In this document: positions 23,435-31,323 of the stretch, in pieces
How positions within the stretch are numbered: position 1 is the first letter of the stretch
Layout: every line of letters begins with the position of its first letter
Source of the DNA: Campylobacteraceae bacterium
Lineage (GTDB): Bacteria > Campylobacterota > Campylobacteria > Campylobacterales > Sulfurovaceae
DNA: 37,226 nucleotides
Assembly: GCA_027036015.1 (NCBI GenBank)
Contig: JALVTH010000034.1
Span: 1 to 37,226, forward strand
Direction: 5' to 3'
Notes under the pieces: model-generated
What the model was told of the DNA's origin: nothing
What the model saw: the letters and a program-made list of their open reading frames with translations, nothing else
Database searches by the model: none
Translations under genes and position numbers: made by a program

Positions 23435-23678
23435 TTATCTTTTCCCCTCAATTCCAATAAGAAGTTTAAATTTTAGTTTTGATTTTTTTTGGTAATTGAA
23501 AAAGCGGTTTGTGCTAAGAGCAAAGGTATAATGAAAAATCCATATACGAAGATAGAGACCCTCAAATTTTGGAGGGCAGATAAATTTTTTAATACGATGC
23601 TCTTTTGAGCCTTTTTCAACCTCGCTACTTAAAAATGAATCATTGCCAAAGCCAAATTCACTATGAATTTTTAACCAT
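23435..23678 (-). pseudogene. Frameshifted small gene after the NUDIX gene (80 aa if restored)
   Basis: From an ATG at 23678, inside the last codons of the NUDIX gene, the frame reads MVK and then breaks. Removing one A from the A5 run (T5 on plus, 23668-23672) gives an uninterrupted 80-aa protein ending at 23435: MVKIHSEFGFGNDSFLSSEV, then EKGSKEHRIKKFICPPKFEG and LYLRIWIFHYTFALSTNRFF. The sequence has real protein character (no internal stops, varied composition, strand-like pattern). The restored frame has no other usable start. No family is named. It could be a recent loss, a phase-variable run or a sequencing error. Confidence 0.6.
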
Positions 23679-24228
23679 TTTTTACTACTTTATTGCAATA
23701 AAACCATTGTAACCCTAAAAATGTTCCTGTTCGTTTAATAATTGAATCATCATATAAAAACTCATTAATTTTTTCAACACTTAAAAAATAAAGCTCTATA
23801 TCTTCTTCCTCTATACCACCGCCATCATTTACTTTCATACTTTCATCAATTTCGGCATAAAAAAAGTAGCGTTTGCCACCTTCATAAACAGTAGTAATTG
23901 GCTCTAATTTTTTAGGTTTGTAACCGGTTTCTTCAATAACCTCTTCAAGGGCAATTTCTTCAATACTTTTTCCTTTTTTATCAACTCTTCCACCACAAAG
24001 TTCAACTCTTTTGCCTAAATTGGGATGGTTAATATAAAGAGCTGGACGAAACTGTTTTATGAGTAAAAGTGCATTTTTTTCTTTATGAAAAAGTACAATT
24101 TTTACAATATCTAAAGATTTTATCACTTCTTGTTGTTTTATTTTGCCATTTTCTTTGAAGATTAACTCAAAAACTTGCACCTTTTTTGGTGAAGTAACTC
24201 TTTTTTGAGAAATTATTTCAACTGCCAT
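23671..24228 (-). CDS. NUDIX hydrolase, NUDT14-like (nucleoside-diphosphate-sugar type)
   Basis: This protein is 185 aa with a very strong GGGGAGGAG ribosome-binding site. VELCGGRVDKKGKSIEEIAL leads into EEVIEETGY, the NUDIX box, and the later YFFYAEIDE, GGGIEEEDIELYFLSV resembles UDP-sugar and ADP-ribose diphosphatases of the NUDT14 kind. The box is not perfect: the first Glu and the usual Arg before the EExxEE core are replaced (Lys/Gly and Glu). The substrate is not certain. The gene follows the DUF4139 gene after 31 nt and overlaps the frameshifted small gene. Confidence 0.88.
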   Translation of the reverse strand: MAVEIISQKRVTSPKKVQVFELIFKENGKIKQQEVIKSLDIVKIVLFHKEKNALLLIKQFRPALYINHPNLGKRVELCGGRVDKKGKSIEEIALEEVIEETGYKPKKLEPITTVYEGGKRYFFYAEIDESMKVNDGGGIEEEDIELYFLSVEKINEFLYDDSIIKRTGTFLGLQWFYCNKVVKNG

Positions 24229-24259
24229 CTCCTCCCCTTTTTTAAAAAATTATAGCATA

Positions 24260-25561
24260 TTAATAATAGATTTCAAATTCACTATTAAATGTAAAAGTGC
24301 TTTTTGGCTTTAAGTTTATAGTGTAAATATGTAAAAATGCATTTTCTTTTTTTAATTTACACTCATTCTTACAAGAGCTTTTGAAAGTTATTTTTTCTCC
24401 ATATCTTGGGATATTTTCTTTTATTTTAACAATTGTGCTTTTGTTAGAGCTATTTTTAATAATATAAGTAGTTTGTACATTTTTATAATGGGTTCGTGAG
24501 ATAAATTTGGTAATTTTTTTTGTACCACTTAAGTTAAAGTAATTACCAAGTTTAAGAGATATTTTTGAATTTTTTGCTCTATTTTTTATGATATCTTCGC
24601 CTAAAAATTTATCATTTTGATAGATTCTTGCAACTCCTCTTGGCAAGGGATAATTGAGGCTATTTTTGTTTTGAAACTCTATATAATGGGCAAATATAAG
24701 TTTTTGTTCCCCATAATTATTAAATAAGCTATTCCTTGCTATTGCATACTCTTTGTAAGGAATATTTGTTGCTTTAAAGAGGCTAAATTGCTTTGTTTCT
24801 TTAGCGTGCAAATTGATTTGAAAAGGAATTTTATATTCATAAAACCCGTGTATTTCTTTTGCTTTAATATTAACAGGAGCAGCGCTAAGGCGCATAGCTT
24901 TTGCATAGCTTCTTTGAATTTTAAATTCACTCCTTTTTTTGTTTACATCACCCGCAATTAAAGAGAGCTTAAAGTTTTTAAAATCTTTTTTGCTTAAATT
25001 TTGCACTTTAGCAAAGGCTTGAAAGGTGAGGGTTTTTTGTTTTAATAAAAGAATATAGTTTGCTCTCCAACTGATTTTATGCATTAAATAAAAAAGATTG
25101 ACCTTTTCTTTGCCAGCTTCTTTGGCACTCACTTTGCATAAAAGCATAGCTTTATTAAAGCTGTTTTGAGGCAGTTTGGAAAAAATAATATCTTGAGCTG
25201 ATGTAAAAAAATATTGATTATTACTTTTTATTATAATTGGGTTAATACTTATTAATCTACCCTTTTGGCGCTTTTTATCTTTGGTAAAAAAAGCAACTTC
25301 ACTTCCTAAATTTACATGTAATATCTTATCAAGGTTTAAAGGATTGTGTATAAAGCTTTGCCAATGAAGTGATGCTTTGTTAAAATTTACAATGATAGAG
25401 TCAGCAATAATAGAATCGGGCAAATTGTTAAAGCTAATTTCTTGCTTGCCTTGCTTTAGATTTATTTCTTTTATCTCTTTTATAGCTGCTAAATTGTTGT
25501 TATAAATTGTTAAACTATTGCCAAAAAGCAAAGCTGGTAAAATTGGTAATAGAGTTTTCAT
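24260..25561 (-). CDS. DUF4139-type exported protein
   Basis: This protein is 433 aa with a short signal peptide (MKTLLPILPALLFGNS). The family pattern is LTIYNNNLAAIKEIKEINLKQG at the start, a middle region with KISWRANYILLL, and a C-terminal beta-rich part (IIKNSSNKSTIVKIKENIPRYG). DUF4139 proteins, once grouped with mucoidy inhibitors, have no settled function. The protein probably acts in the periplasm or cell envelope. Its promoter (TACAAT on the minus strand, 25589-25584) and AAAAGG site lie inside a 33-bp sequence that recurs at 26963. Confidence 0.82.
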   Translation of the reverse strand: MKTLLPILPALLFGNSLTIYNNNLAAIKEIKEINLKQGKQEISFNNLPDSIIADSIIVNFNKASLHWQSFIHNPLNLDKILHVNLGSEVAFFTKDKKRQKGRLISINPIIIKSNNQYFFTSAQDIIFSKLPQNSFNKAMLLCKVSAKEAGKEKVNLFYLMHKISWRANYILLLKQKTLTFQAFAKVQNLSKKDFKNFKLSLIAGDVNKKRSEFKIQRSYAKAMRLSAAPVNIKAKEIHGFYEYKIPFQINLHAKETKQFSLFKATNIPYKEYAIARNSLFNNYGEQKLIFAHYIEFQNKNSLNYPLPRGVARIYQNDKFLGEDIIKNRAKNSKISLKLGNYFNLSGTKKITKFISRTHYKNVQTTYIIKNSSNKSTIVKIKENIPRYGEKITFKSSCKNECKLKKENAFLHIYTINLKPKSTFTFNSEFEIYY

Positions 25562-25564
25562 TTA

Positions 25565-25597
25565 TTAGCCTTTTGTTTTTTTTATTGTAGCATAAAT
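25565..25597 (+). repeat. 33-bp direct repeat, copy 1 (holds the DUF4139 promoter and RBS)
   Basis: It starts TTAGCCTTTTG and ends TTGTAGCATAAAT. It matches 26963-26995 at 32 of 33 positions, the one difference being T to C at repeat position 15. On the minus strand it supplies TACAAT and AAAAGG to the DUF4139 gene. Confidence 0.85.
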
Positions 25598-25655
25598 CAA
25601 AGCAAGAGTTATAATTTATTTTTTAGACTAAAAACTAATAAATATTATAAAAAAG

Positions 25656-25671
25656 TTGGAGTATAATCCAA
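25656..25671 (+). promoter_or_regulatory. Palindromic operator 1 before the DUF4143-type ATPase
   Basis: TTGGA-GTATAA-TCCAA, a perfect 5-bp inverted repeat around 6 nt, with TATAAT (25662-25667) inside. A second copy of the type lies 32 bp downstream. Confidence 0.6.
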
Positions 25672-25687
25672 AAAATATAAAAAAATT

Positions 25688-25703
25688 TTGGATTAAAGTC
25701 CAA
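25688..25703 (+). promoter_or_regulatory. Palindromic operator 2 before the DUF4143-type ATPase
   Basis: TTGGA-TTAAAG-TCCAA, with the same arms and the same spacer length as the first. The centres are 32 bp apart, about three helical turns, which suits cooperative binding by one regulator. Confidence 0.6.
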
Positions 25704-25732
25704 GTATGATATTATAAAAAAGAGGAGCAAAA

Positions 25733-26926
25733 ATGATAGAAAAGTTATATCAAGATTTTTTATTATATTTACAAAATCAAAAAGTTACATATCGGCGTTA
25801 TATATGGAATGTTATTAATCATAATGATAAACTCATTGGTATTGTGGGTGCAAGAGGAGTTGGAAAAACTACATACATATTGCAATATTTAAAAAGTTTA
25901 AAAGATATTCCATTGCACAAAAAACTTTATATATCAGCAGATAGTTTTGATGTGGCAAGTAGCTCTTTATTAGAAATTGCCAAAGAGTTTTCTGCTTTAG
26001 GAGGTAAAATATTGGCAATTGATGAGATTCATAAATATAAAAACTTTGAGCGTGAATTGAAACAAATATATGATATGTTGGATTTGAAAGTTATTTTTTC
26101 AGGTTCATCTGCAATAGAGCTTGAACATTCAAAAGCAGATTTAAGTAGAAGAGCAGTTTTATATCATATGAATGGATTGTCTTATCGTGAATTTTTAGAG
26201 ATTAAATTAAAAACAAAACTTGCTTCTTTTACATTAATTGAAATTTTAAATAATCATTTAGAAATTGTTTATGAAATTAAAAAACAACTAAAACCTTTGG
26301 AATATTGGAAAGAGTATTTAGAGCTTGGTTTTTATCCCTTCTATTTTCAAGAACCAAGTACTTACAATCAAAAATTAAAAGAAACTATAAATATTGTAAT
26401 TGAAACTGATATTCCATCAATTTTTCCTATTAAGTATGAAAATATTGTTAACTTAAAAAAGTTGGTAAAGCTTATTTGTCAATCTGAACCATTTAAGTTA
26501 AATATTAAGGAAATGAGTACAAAAATTGGAATAGATAGAGATACACTTTATCTTTATATGAACTATCTTTATCGCGGAAAAATTTTTAATATTATGAGAT
26601 TGAAAAATCAAGAGGATAATATTTTTCCAAAACCAGATAAAATATATCTTAATAATCCAAATCTTTATTTTGCTTATTGTAGCGAACCTAAAATTGGAAC
26701 TATAAGAGAATCTTTTTTTGCCAATCAATTAGAAACAAAATATGAAGTGGCAATTCCTCAAAAAGGAGACTTTTTAATTGAAGAAAGTTATCTTTTTGAA
26801 ATTGGTGGTAAAAATAAGAGCTTTAATCAAATCAAAGATATAAAAAATAGTTTTATTGCTGTTGATGGTATAGAGATAGGTTTTGGTAATAAAATTCCTC
26901 TTTGGCTTTTTGGATTTTTGTATTAA
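25733..26926 (+). CDS. AAA_14/DUF4143-type ATPase
   Basis: This protein is 397 aa with AGAGGAG before the ATG. Walker A is GARGVGKTT near residue 40, Walker B is KILAIDEIHKY near residue 95, and sensor-like LKVIFSGSSAIELE follows. The C-terminal DUF4143 part includes a winged-helix-like segment (LNIKEMSTKIGIDRDTLYLYMNYL) and ends in a nuclease-like fold remnant (GDFLIEESYLFEIGGKNKSFNQI). Members are common, often mobile, and of unclear function. Here the gene is bracketed by 33-bp direct repeats and preceded by twin palindromes, and it sits next to vapBC. An inverted repeat (26901-26910 with 26931-26940) spans its stop. Confidence 0.9.
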   Translation: MIEKLYQDFLLYLQNQKVTYRRYIWNVINHNDKLIGIVGARGVGKTTYILQYLKSLKDIPLHKKLYISADSFDVASSSLLEIAKEFSALGGKILAIDEIHKYKNFERELKQIYDMLDLKVIFSGSSAIELEHSKADLSRRAVLYHMNGLSYREFLEIKLKTKLASFTLIEILNNHLEIVYEIKKQLKPLEYWKEYLELGFYPFYFQEPSTYNQKLKETINIVIETDIPSIFPIKYENIVNLKKLVKLICQSEPFKLNIKEMSTKIGIDRDTLYLYMNYLYRGKIFNIMRLKNQEDNIFPKPDKIYLNNPNLYFAYCSEPKIGTIRESFFANQLETKYEVAIPQKGDFLIEESYLFEIGGKNKSFNQIKDIKNSFIAVDGIEIGFGNKIPLWLFGFLY

Positions 26927-26940
26927 ATATAAAAGCCAAA
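26901..26940 (+). repeat. Inverted repeat across the ATPase stop codon
   Basis: TTTGGCTTTT (26901-26910) and AAAAGCCAAA (26931-26940) are perfect inverted copies with a 20-nt loop holding the stop codon. No T-run follows, so a terminator role is doubtful. Confidence 0.5.
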
Positions 26941-26962
26941 GAATTTATAAAGGACGAATTTG

Positions 26963-26995
26963 TTAGCCTTTTGTTTCTTTTATTGTAGCATAAAT
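26963..26995 (+). repeat. 33-bp direct repeat, copy 2
   Basis: Matches 25565-25597 at 32 of 33 positions. On the minus strand it still carries TACAAT and AAAAGG, but no gene starts after it. Any transcript would run antisense into the DUF4143-type ATPase gene. Confidence 0.85.
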
Positions 26996-27044
26996 AAAAA
27001 GGAGAGGAAAGTTTTTTGTAAATTTGTAATAAAAGAAAAGTAGC

Positions 27045-27446
27045 TTATTTTGACCAATCTTCAATGACAAGTTCTTTAACTTTACTAAATTCTTTAATAT
27101 TATTTGTAACTAAAATAGCTTTTAAACTTTTTGCATGAGCAGCAATGAAAAGATCGTAAGCACCAATAATTTGGCCTTTTTGTTCTAAAGTAGTTCTAAT
27201 TTTTGCATATTCTTTTGCGGCATTTTGATCAAAATCGTAAATTATAAAATTATCTATAAAACTTTCTATTAAAGATTGTAGCTTTTTACTTTTTCTTTTG
27301 TTTGCTCCATATAAAAGTTCACTAACTACGATTGAAGAAAGAGCGATTGTATGTTTGTTTTCATATTCTTGTAATTTCTCTTTGATATAATAAGGTTTTT
27401 CTCTAATAATAAAACTGCATATGTTGGAATCTAACATATAAAGCAT
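27045..27446 (-). CDS. vapC: VapC-type PIN-domain toxin
   Basis: This 133-aa PIN ribonuclease is the toxin half of a type II pair that usually cleaves tRNA or rRNA. Acidic active-site residues are visible: D6 in MLYMLDSNIC, Glu in SSIVVSELLYGANKR, and Asp in GAYDLFIAAHA near residue 98, plus the closing LVTNNIKEFSKVKEL. The start overlaps the antitoxin stop by one base (TAATG). The ORF is complete, with no sign of decay. Confidence 0.92.
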   Translation of the reverse strand: MLYMLDSNICSFIIREKPYYIKEKLQEYENKHTIALSSIVVSELLYGANKRKSKKLQSLIESFIDNFIIYDFDQNAAKEYAKIRTTLEQKGQIIGAYDLFIAAHAKSLKAILVTNNIKEFSKVKELVIEDWSK

Positions 27447-27682
27447 TAAAAAAGCTCTCTTTTTTCGTAAGTTAATTGATTTCGCTCCTTTAAAAAATCT
27501 TTTGTATCTACTTTTTTTAATTTTTCAAAAAAACTATCCCATTTATCTTTTTTTTTAGGTTTAATAATAAGAGTGTCTCCAACTTTTTCAATATAAACTT
27601 CCTCACTCTGTACTCGCAGTTCTTTAGGAATTCTTATAGCTTGGCTTCTGCCATTTTTAAAAACTTTTGCAATAAACTTCAT
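27446..27682 (-). CDS. vapB: VapB-type AbrB-like antitoxin
   Basis: This protein is 78 aa. The N-terminal swapped-hairpin DNA-binding domain is AKVFKNGRSQAIRIPKEL, followed by VQSEEVYIEKVGDTLIIKPK. The C-terminal tail (WDSFFEKLKKVDTKDFLKE) should wrap the toxin. AAAAGGA precedes the ATG. Two palindromes in its promoter region are likely self-operator sites. Confidence 0.92.
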   Translation of the reverse strand: MKFIAKVFKNGRSQAIRIPKELRVQSEEVYIEKVGDTLIIKPKKKDKWDSFFEKLKKVDTKDFLKERNQLTYEKRELF

Positions 27683-27696
27683 ATTAAATCCTTTTA

Positions 27697-27721
27697 GATA
27701 TATATCAAATAGTATATACTA
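27697..27721 (-). promoter_or_regulatory. Operator/promoter of vapBC with two palindromes
   Basis: TAGTATATACTA (27710-27721) and GATATATATC (27697-27706) are perfect palindromes with centres 14 bp apart. TATACT in the first can act as the -10 for the minus-strand operon. This is the usual place for toxin-antitoxin self-repression. Confidence 0.6.
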
Positions 27722-27745
27722 ATTAACTTAAAATAAGCTTAAGTT

Positions 27746-29959
27746 TTACAACTTCACAATTGTAACGCCGCTGTTGCCTTTGGCGCGTTCAAAGCCTTTA
27801 ACTCTTGGGTGGCGTTTGAGAAATTCATGCACAACTTTTGCCAAAACGCCGCTACCAATTCCATGAATAATTTCTACTTCGCTAAAACCATGCATCAAAG
27901 CATCTGAGATAAATTCATGCATCAGCTCTTGGGCTTCATCGGCTCTTTTGCCAAGTAGTTTCAAAGTTAAGCTTGCTTTATTGCTTTTTTGCACATTTAA
28001 AACAACTTTTGGAGGAGTTTTAACCTTTTTAACCTCTTTATATGGGGTAAGGTCACTTTTTTTAACTTTTAATTTAAGTCCTTGAACCTCGATAAAGACA
28101 TCTTTATTGCGCACTGAGAGCACAATTGCTTCTTTACCGCGATAGAGCACTTTTTGATTTTCTTTAATCTCTTTTAGAAGCTCTTCTTTTTGTGGCATTT
28201 TAATAGAACTTTTGCTTTTGTGGGCTTTATTTAAGAGTTGGTGTGCTTTTTTACTCTCGTTGGCATTTTTGATTGCTTCTTTTAAAAGAGCTAGAGATTT
28301 ATTATATTTTTTTTCTAATTCAAAAAGTTTTTGTTGATACTCTTTTTGAAGTGCTTCTTTTAAGCTTTTGAGTTTAGCTTTTTCTTCATTTGCTTCTTCA
28401 AGAGCCTTTGTGGCTTCTTCCATCTTTTGGCGCATTGTAATTTCAAGCTGGGTTGATTTTTCTATTAGTTCATTAAGTCGCTCTTTATCTTGCCCTAAAT
28501 TCTCTTTTGCTTTTTGAATCAAAGATGGTGAAATTCCATAGCGCAAGGCAGTCTCAAAAGCATAGCTTTTGCCAATAGAACCGCTTAAATAGGTGTAGGT
28601 TGGCTCTTGGTTTTTTTCATCATACAATGCAGCAATCAATGTTACATCACGATTTTTTGCCATTAACGAAGCAAGTCTTTTATGGTGTGTTGTAACAATA
28701 AAATAGATTCCTTTTTTGCTTAATTCTTCAAGCAAGGTTCGAAAAAGCGCTGCGGCTTCATCTGCATCAGTTCCAAGCTCTATCTCATCAACGCCTACAA
28801 GTGCATCTTTAAGATTAAAAAGTCTTTTAAAGCTAAGCATTCTTCCAGCAAATGTAGAGATATCGTTTTTAACAGATTGTGGGTCATCCAAAATTGCTTC
28901 AACTATTTCAAAAGAGCCAATTTCGCTTTGAATATTTGCACTAAATGGAATTAAATATTTACTCATTAAAACTGCTGCAAGAATTGATTTTAAAAGCATT
29001 GTTTTACCACCGGCATTGACTCCGGTAATAAGCATTATTTTATTTTCAAATGCAATATCAATTGGCTTTGGATTGTTAAGGGCTGGATGTTTAAACTCTT
29101 TTAAAATAACTTTTTTATGTTTTTTGTTTAAAAAAAGCTGTAAATCTTGTTTTTTCATTAAAAGCACTCTGGCACTATATTGATCGACTCTATCAAAAGC
29201 ACTATTTAAAAATTGCAAAAATTTAAGCCATTTTGTAAAGGTTTTACTAAAAATTTTTGCATATTTTTGAATTATCTCTTGTTTTTTGTCTAATAGGGTA
29301 CTTTCTTTTTGGCTTAATGAATGTAATGAGTCTGGTAATACATAAAAATAGCCGCTACTGCTTCGCCCAAGAATTTGTGCTGGTAAAACACGGCTAAAGC
29401 CGCCTCGAACTAAAAGCGCTTCTTGACCATAATAAAGATGAACTTGGCTATCAACCAAAAATTCTTGCAATTTGCTTTGGTTTAAGATGCGGCGCAAATG
29501 CTCTTTTTTTTCACTTTTTAAGTGAGTTAGTGCACTTTCAATTTCGCTTAATTCTTCAATTTTTTGGCTATCGAGTTCCCCTTTTTCATTAAAAAGAGTA
29601 GTGATTTCTAAAATCTCTTTAGGAATTTCAATATTTTTAATAAATTCACTCCATAATGGCGGCACTATTTTGGCTTTGAGTCTATTAAAAAAACCAACTA
29701 TTTTAACAAACTCAAAAATTGTAGCAATATCAAGCGTTGCTTCTTTGCTAAGGCGCATAAGAGCGTCATCTAAATTAATAACTTCTGGCAGGGGTGGGAG
29801 TTCAAACTCTTCTAATTCTTTAATAAATTTTGCATGAATGTTGCTATCGCCACGTAAAATAATGCTTTTTTCTCTGGCAAAATATTTTTGCAATTTTTTA
29901 GCATGCTCTTTGATATCAAGTTTTTCTAAGAGAGTATCAATTTTTTCGTTTGCTATCAT
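27746..29959 (-). CDS. mutS2: MutS2 endonuclease/ribosome-rescue ATPase with Smr domain
   Basis: This protein is 737 aa. MutS2 binds branched DNA or collided ribosomes and is not part of mismatch repair. Order: core and lever helices, ATPase with Walker A ITGVNAGGKTMLLKS, Walker B ALVGVDEIELGTDADEAAAL and H-motif VTTHHKRLA. A long coiled coil follows (about residues 500-600, rich in EEATKALEEANEEKAKLK), then a KOW-like segment and the C-terminal Smr domain (EVEIIHGIGSGVLAKVVHEFL). The start ATG overlaps the murC stop by 4 nt, so the two are coupled, as in related genomes. It is full length. Confidence 0.95.
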   Translation of the reverse strand: MIANEKIDTLLEKLDIKEHAKKLQKYFAREKSIILRGDSNIHAKFIKELEEFELPPLPEVINLDDALMRLSKEATLDIATIFEFVKIVGFFNRLKAKIVPPLWSEFIKNIEIPKEILEITTLFNEKGELDSQKIEELSEIESALTHLKSEKKEHLRRILNQSKLQEFLVDSQVHLYYGQEALLVRGGFSRVLPAQILGRSSSGYFYVLPDSLHSLSQKESTLLDKKQEIIQKYAKIFSKTFTKWLKFLQFLNSAFDRVDQYSARVLLMKKQDLQLFLNKKHKKVILKEFKHPALNNPKPIDIAFENKIMLITGVNAGGKTMLLKSILAAVLMSKYLIPFSANIQSEIGSFEIVEAILDDPQSVKNDISTFAGRMLSFKRLFNLKDALVGVDEIELGTDADEAAALFRTLLEELSKKGIYFIVTTHHKRLASLMAKNRDVTLIAALYDEKNQEPTYTYLSGSIGKSYAFETALRYGISPSLIQKAKENLGQDKERLNELIEKSTQLEITMRQKMEEATKALEEANEEKAKLKSLKEALQKEYQQKLFELEKKYNKSLALLKEAIKNANESKKAHQLLNKAHKSKSSIKMPQKEELLKEIKENQKVLYRGKEAIVLSVRNKDVFIEVQGLKLKVKKSDLTPYKEVKKVKTPPKVVLNVQKSNKASLTLKLLGKRADEAQELMHEFISDALMHGFSEVEIIHGIGSGVLAKVVHEFLKRHPRVKGFERAKGNSGVTIVKL

Positions 29960-31272
29960 TTAAGCCCTCTAATTTGATAAGTAATATCTCCAGCTCCAAA
30001 AGCTACAACAACTCCTTCTTTATAGCTTTTTATAACACTTCCATCTTTATTAAACAAAAAGACTTTACCATTCTTTCTTGTGATACGTTCAGCCATAATA
30101 GGATTGTATCGGCTAAATGCTCCTTTTAAATCAATTTTTACCGGCAACTCTCCAGCAGCCCATATTGGCAGTATTGTTAGCTCATCAACACCTTTAAAAC
30201 ACTCAACAAATCCATTTAAATTATCAATTGTTCGGCTATATTTATGTGGTTGCCAGATAGCATAAACGCGACTTATTCCAAGTTTTTTGGCATATTCAAA
30301 AATACCTTGCAGTGTAGCTTTAATTTCGGTTGGATGATGTCCATAATCATCAATTACAACAAGTCCATTATTTTGAATAATATCAAAGCGCTTTTTTATT
30401 CCTTTATAATTTAAAAGATTCTTTCTAATTGTTTCAATATCTTGTCCAAGTTCAAGCGCAGCTAAAATTGCCAAAGCAGCATCAATAGCTAAATGATACC
30501 CAAAACCATATACCACAAATTCACCTAAATTTTTCAATTCAAATTTGGTATAAGGAAGTTTCTCTTTTAAAATATATTCAACATTTTTAATATCTTTACT
30601 TGGATATAAATAGATATTATCTAAATCATTTTGTTTTGCCAAAAATTCATCTTCGCCATTTAAAACTCTAATTTTAGCAAGTTCTAAAAATTTGCGATAG
30701 GCTCCATAAAAAAGCTTTTCATCATATTTGTAATACTCCATATGCTCTTGCTCAACATTGGTTACAATCGCTAAATAAGGGTTTGAATTTAAAAAGCTTG
30801 CATCACTCTCATCTGCTTCAAAAACCACTTTCTCATTTGGATAACTTCGAACATTAGAGCCAAACTCTTTACTAATTGCGCCAATGAGTGCATTACTTTG
30901 AGGCAACAAAGAAGCTAAAATTGCTGAGGTTGTACTTTTGCCATGTGCTCCTGCAACTGCATAAACTTTTTTATCTTTTAAGATAAACTTAAGTGCCTCT
31001 TTGCGTGAATAAATTTTTTTGCCAAGCTCTTTTGCTTTTTTATACTCAACATTGGTTGGGCGAATGACGGCTGAGTGGATTATAATATCAGCATCTTTAA
31101 CGGCATCTTCGTGGTGGGGAATGGTAATTTGAGCATTATAATTTATCGATAAATCATTGGTAATTTCTGTGCTTGCTATGTCGCTTCCACTAATTTTATG
31201 ATTCTCTCCAGCTAAAAATTTTGCTAAAGCTGAAAGCCCAATTCCACCAATTCCAATAAAATGAATATACAT
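29956..31272 (-). CDS. murC: UDP-N-acetylmuramate--L-alanine ligase
   Basis: This 438-aa cytoplasmic ligase adds the first amino acid of the peptidoglycan stem peptide using ATP. The N-terminal Rossmann domain is IHFIGIGGIGLSALAKFL, the ATP-binding motif is AVAGAHGKSTTSA, then EADESDASFL and NVEQEHMEYY. The C-terminal domain has VVIDDYGHHPTEIKATL and WQPHKYSRT. It is slightly shorter than the E. coli enzyme but complete. It is followed by mutS2 with a 4-nt overlap. Confidence 0.96.
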   Translation of the reverse strand: MYIHFIGIGGIGLSALAKFLAGENHKISGSDIASTEITNDLSINYNAQITIPHHEDAVKDADIIIHSAVIRPTNVEYKKAKELGKKIYSRKEALKFILKDKKVYAVAGAHGKSTTSAILASLLPQSNALIGAISKEFGSNVRSYPNEKVVFEADESDASFLNSNPYLAIVTNVEQEHMEYYKYDEKLFYGAYRKFLELAKIRVLNGEDEFLAKQNDLDNIYLYPSKDIKNVEYILKEKLPYTKFELKNLGEFVVYGFGYHLAIDAALAILAALELGQDIETIRKNLLNYKGIKKRFDIIQNNGLVVIDDYGHHPTEIKATLQGIFEYAKKLGISRVYAIWQPHKYSRTIDNLNGFVECFKGVDELTILPIWAAGELPVKIDLKGAFSRYNPIMAERITRKNGKVFLFNKDGSVIKSYKEGVVVAFGAGDITYQIRGLK

Positions 31273-31294
31273 CTTTTGCCTTTTGTTTTTTGCA

Positions 31295-31300
31295 ATTATA
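31295..31300 (-). promoter_or_regulatory. -10 box of murC-mutS2
   Basis: The minus strand reads TGCTATAAT, then AAAACAAAAGGC before the ATG. The same style of -10 plus AAAAGGC leader occurs at the DUF4139 gene. Confidence 0.55.
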
Positions 31301-31323
31301 GCAGTTTCAAACTATTGTTGCCA

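Noticed and set aside
23343-23670. An empty 328-base intergenic gap
   Set aside because: Not empty: it holds the CueO-like promoter with copper box 4 and a frameshifted 80-aa gene.
25620-25634. TTTTTAG-A-CTAAAAA inverted repeat as a terminator
   Set aside because: A one-base loop cannot fold as RNA. It may be a protein site, but it is AT-rich and could be chance.
25565-26995. The 33-bp direct repeats as a CRISPR fragment
   Set aside because: Only two copies, about 1.4 kb apart, with a gene between them and no cas genes. One copy is a working promoter.
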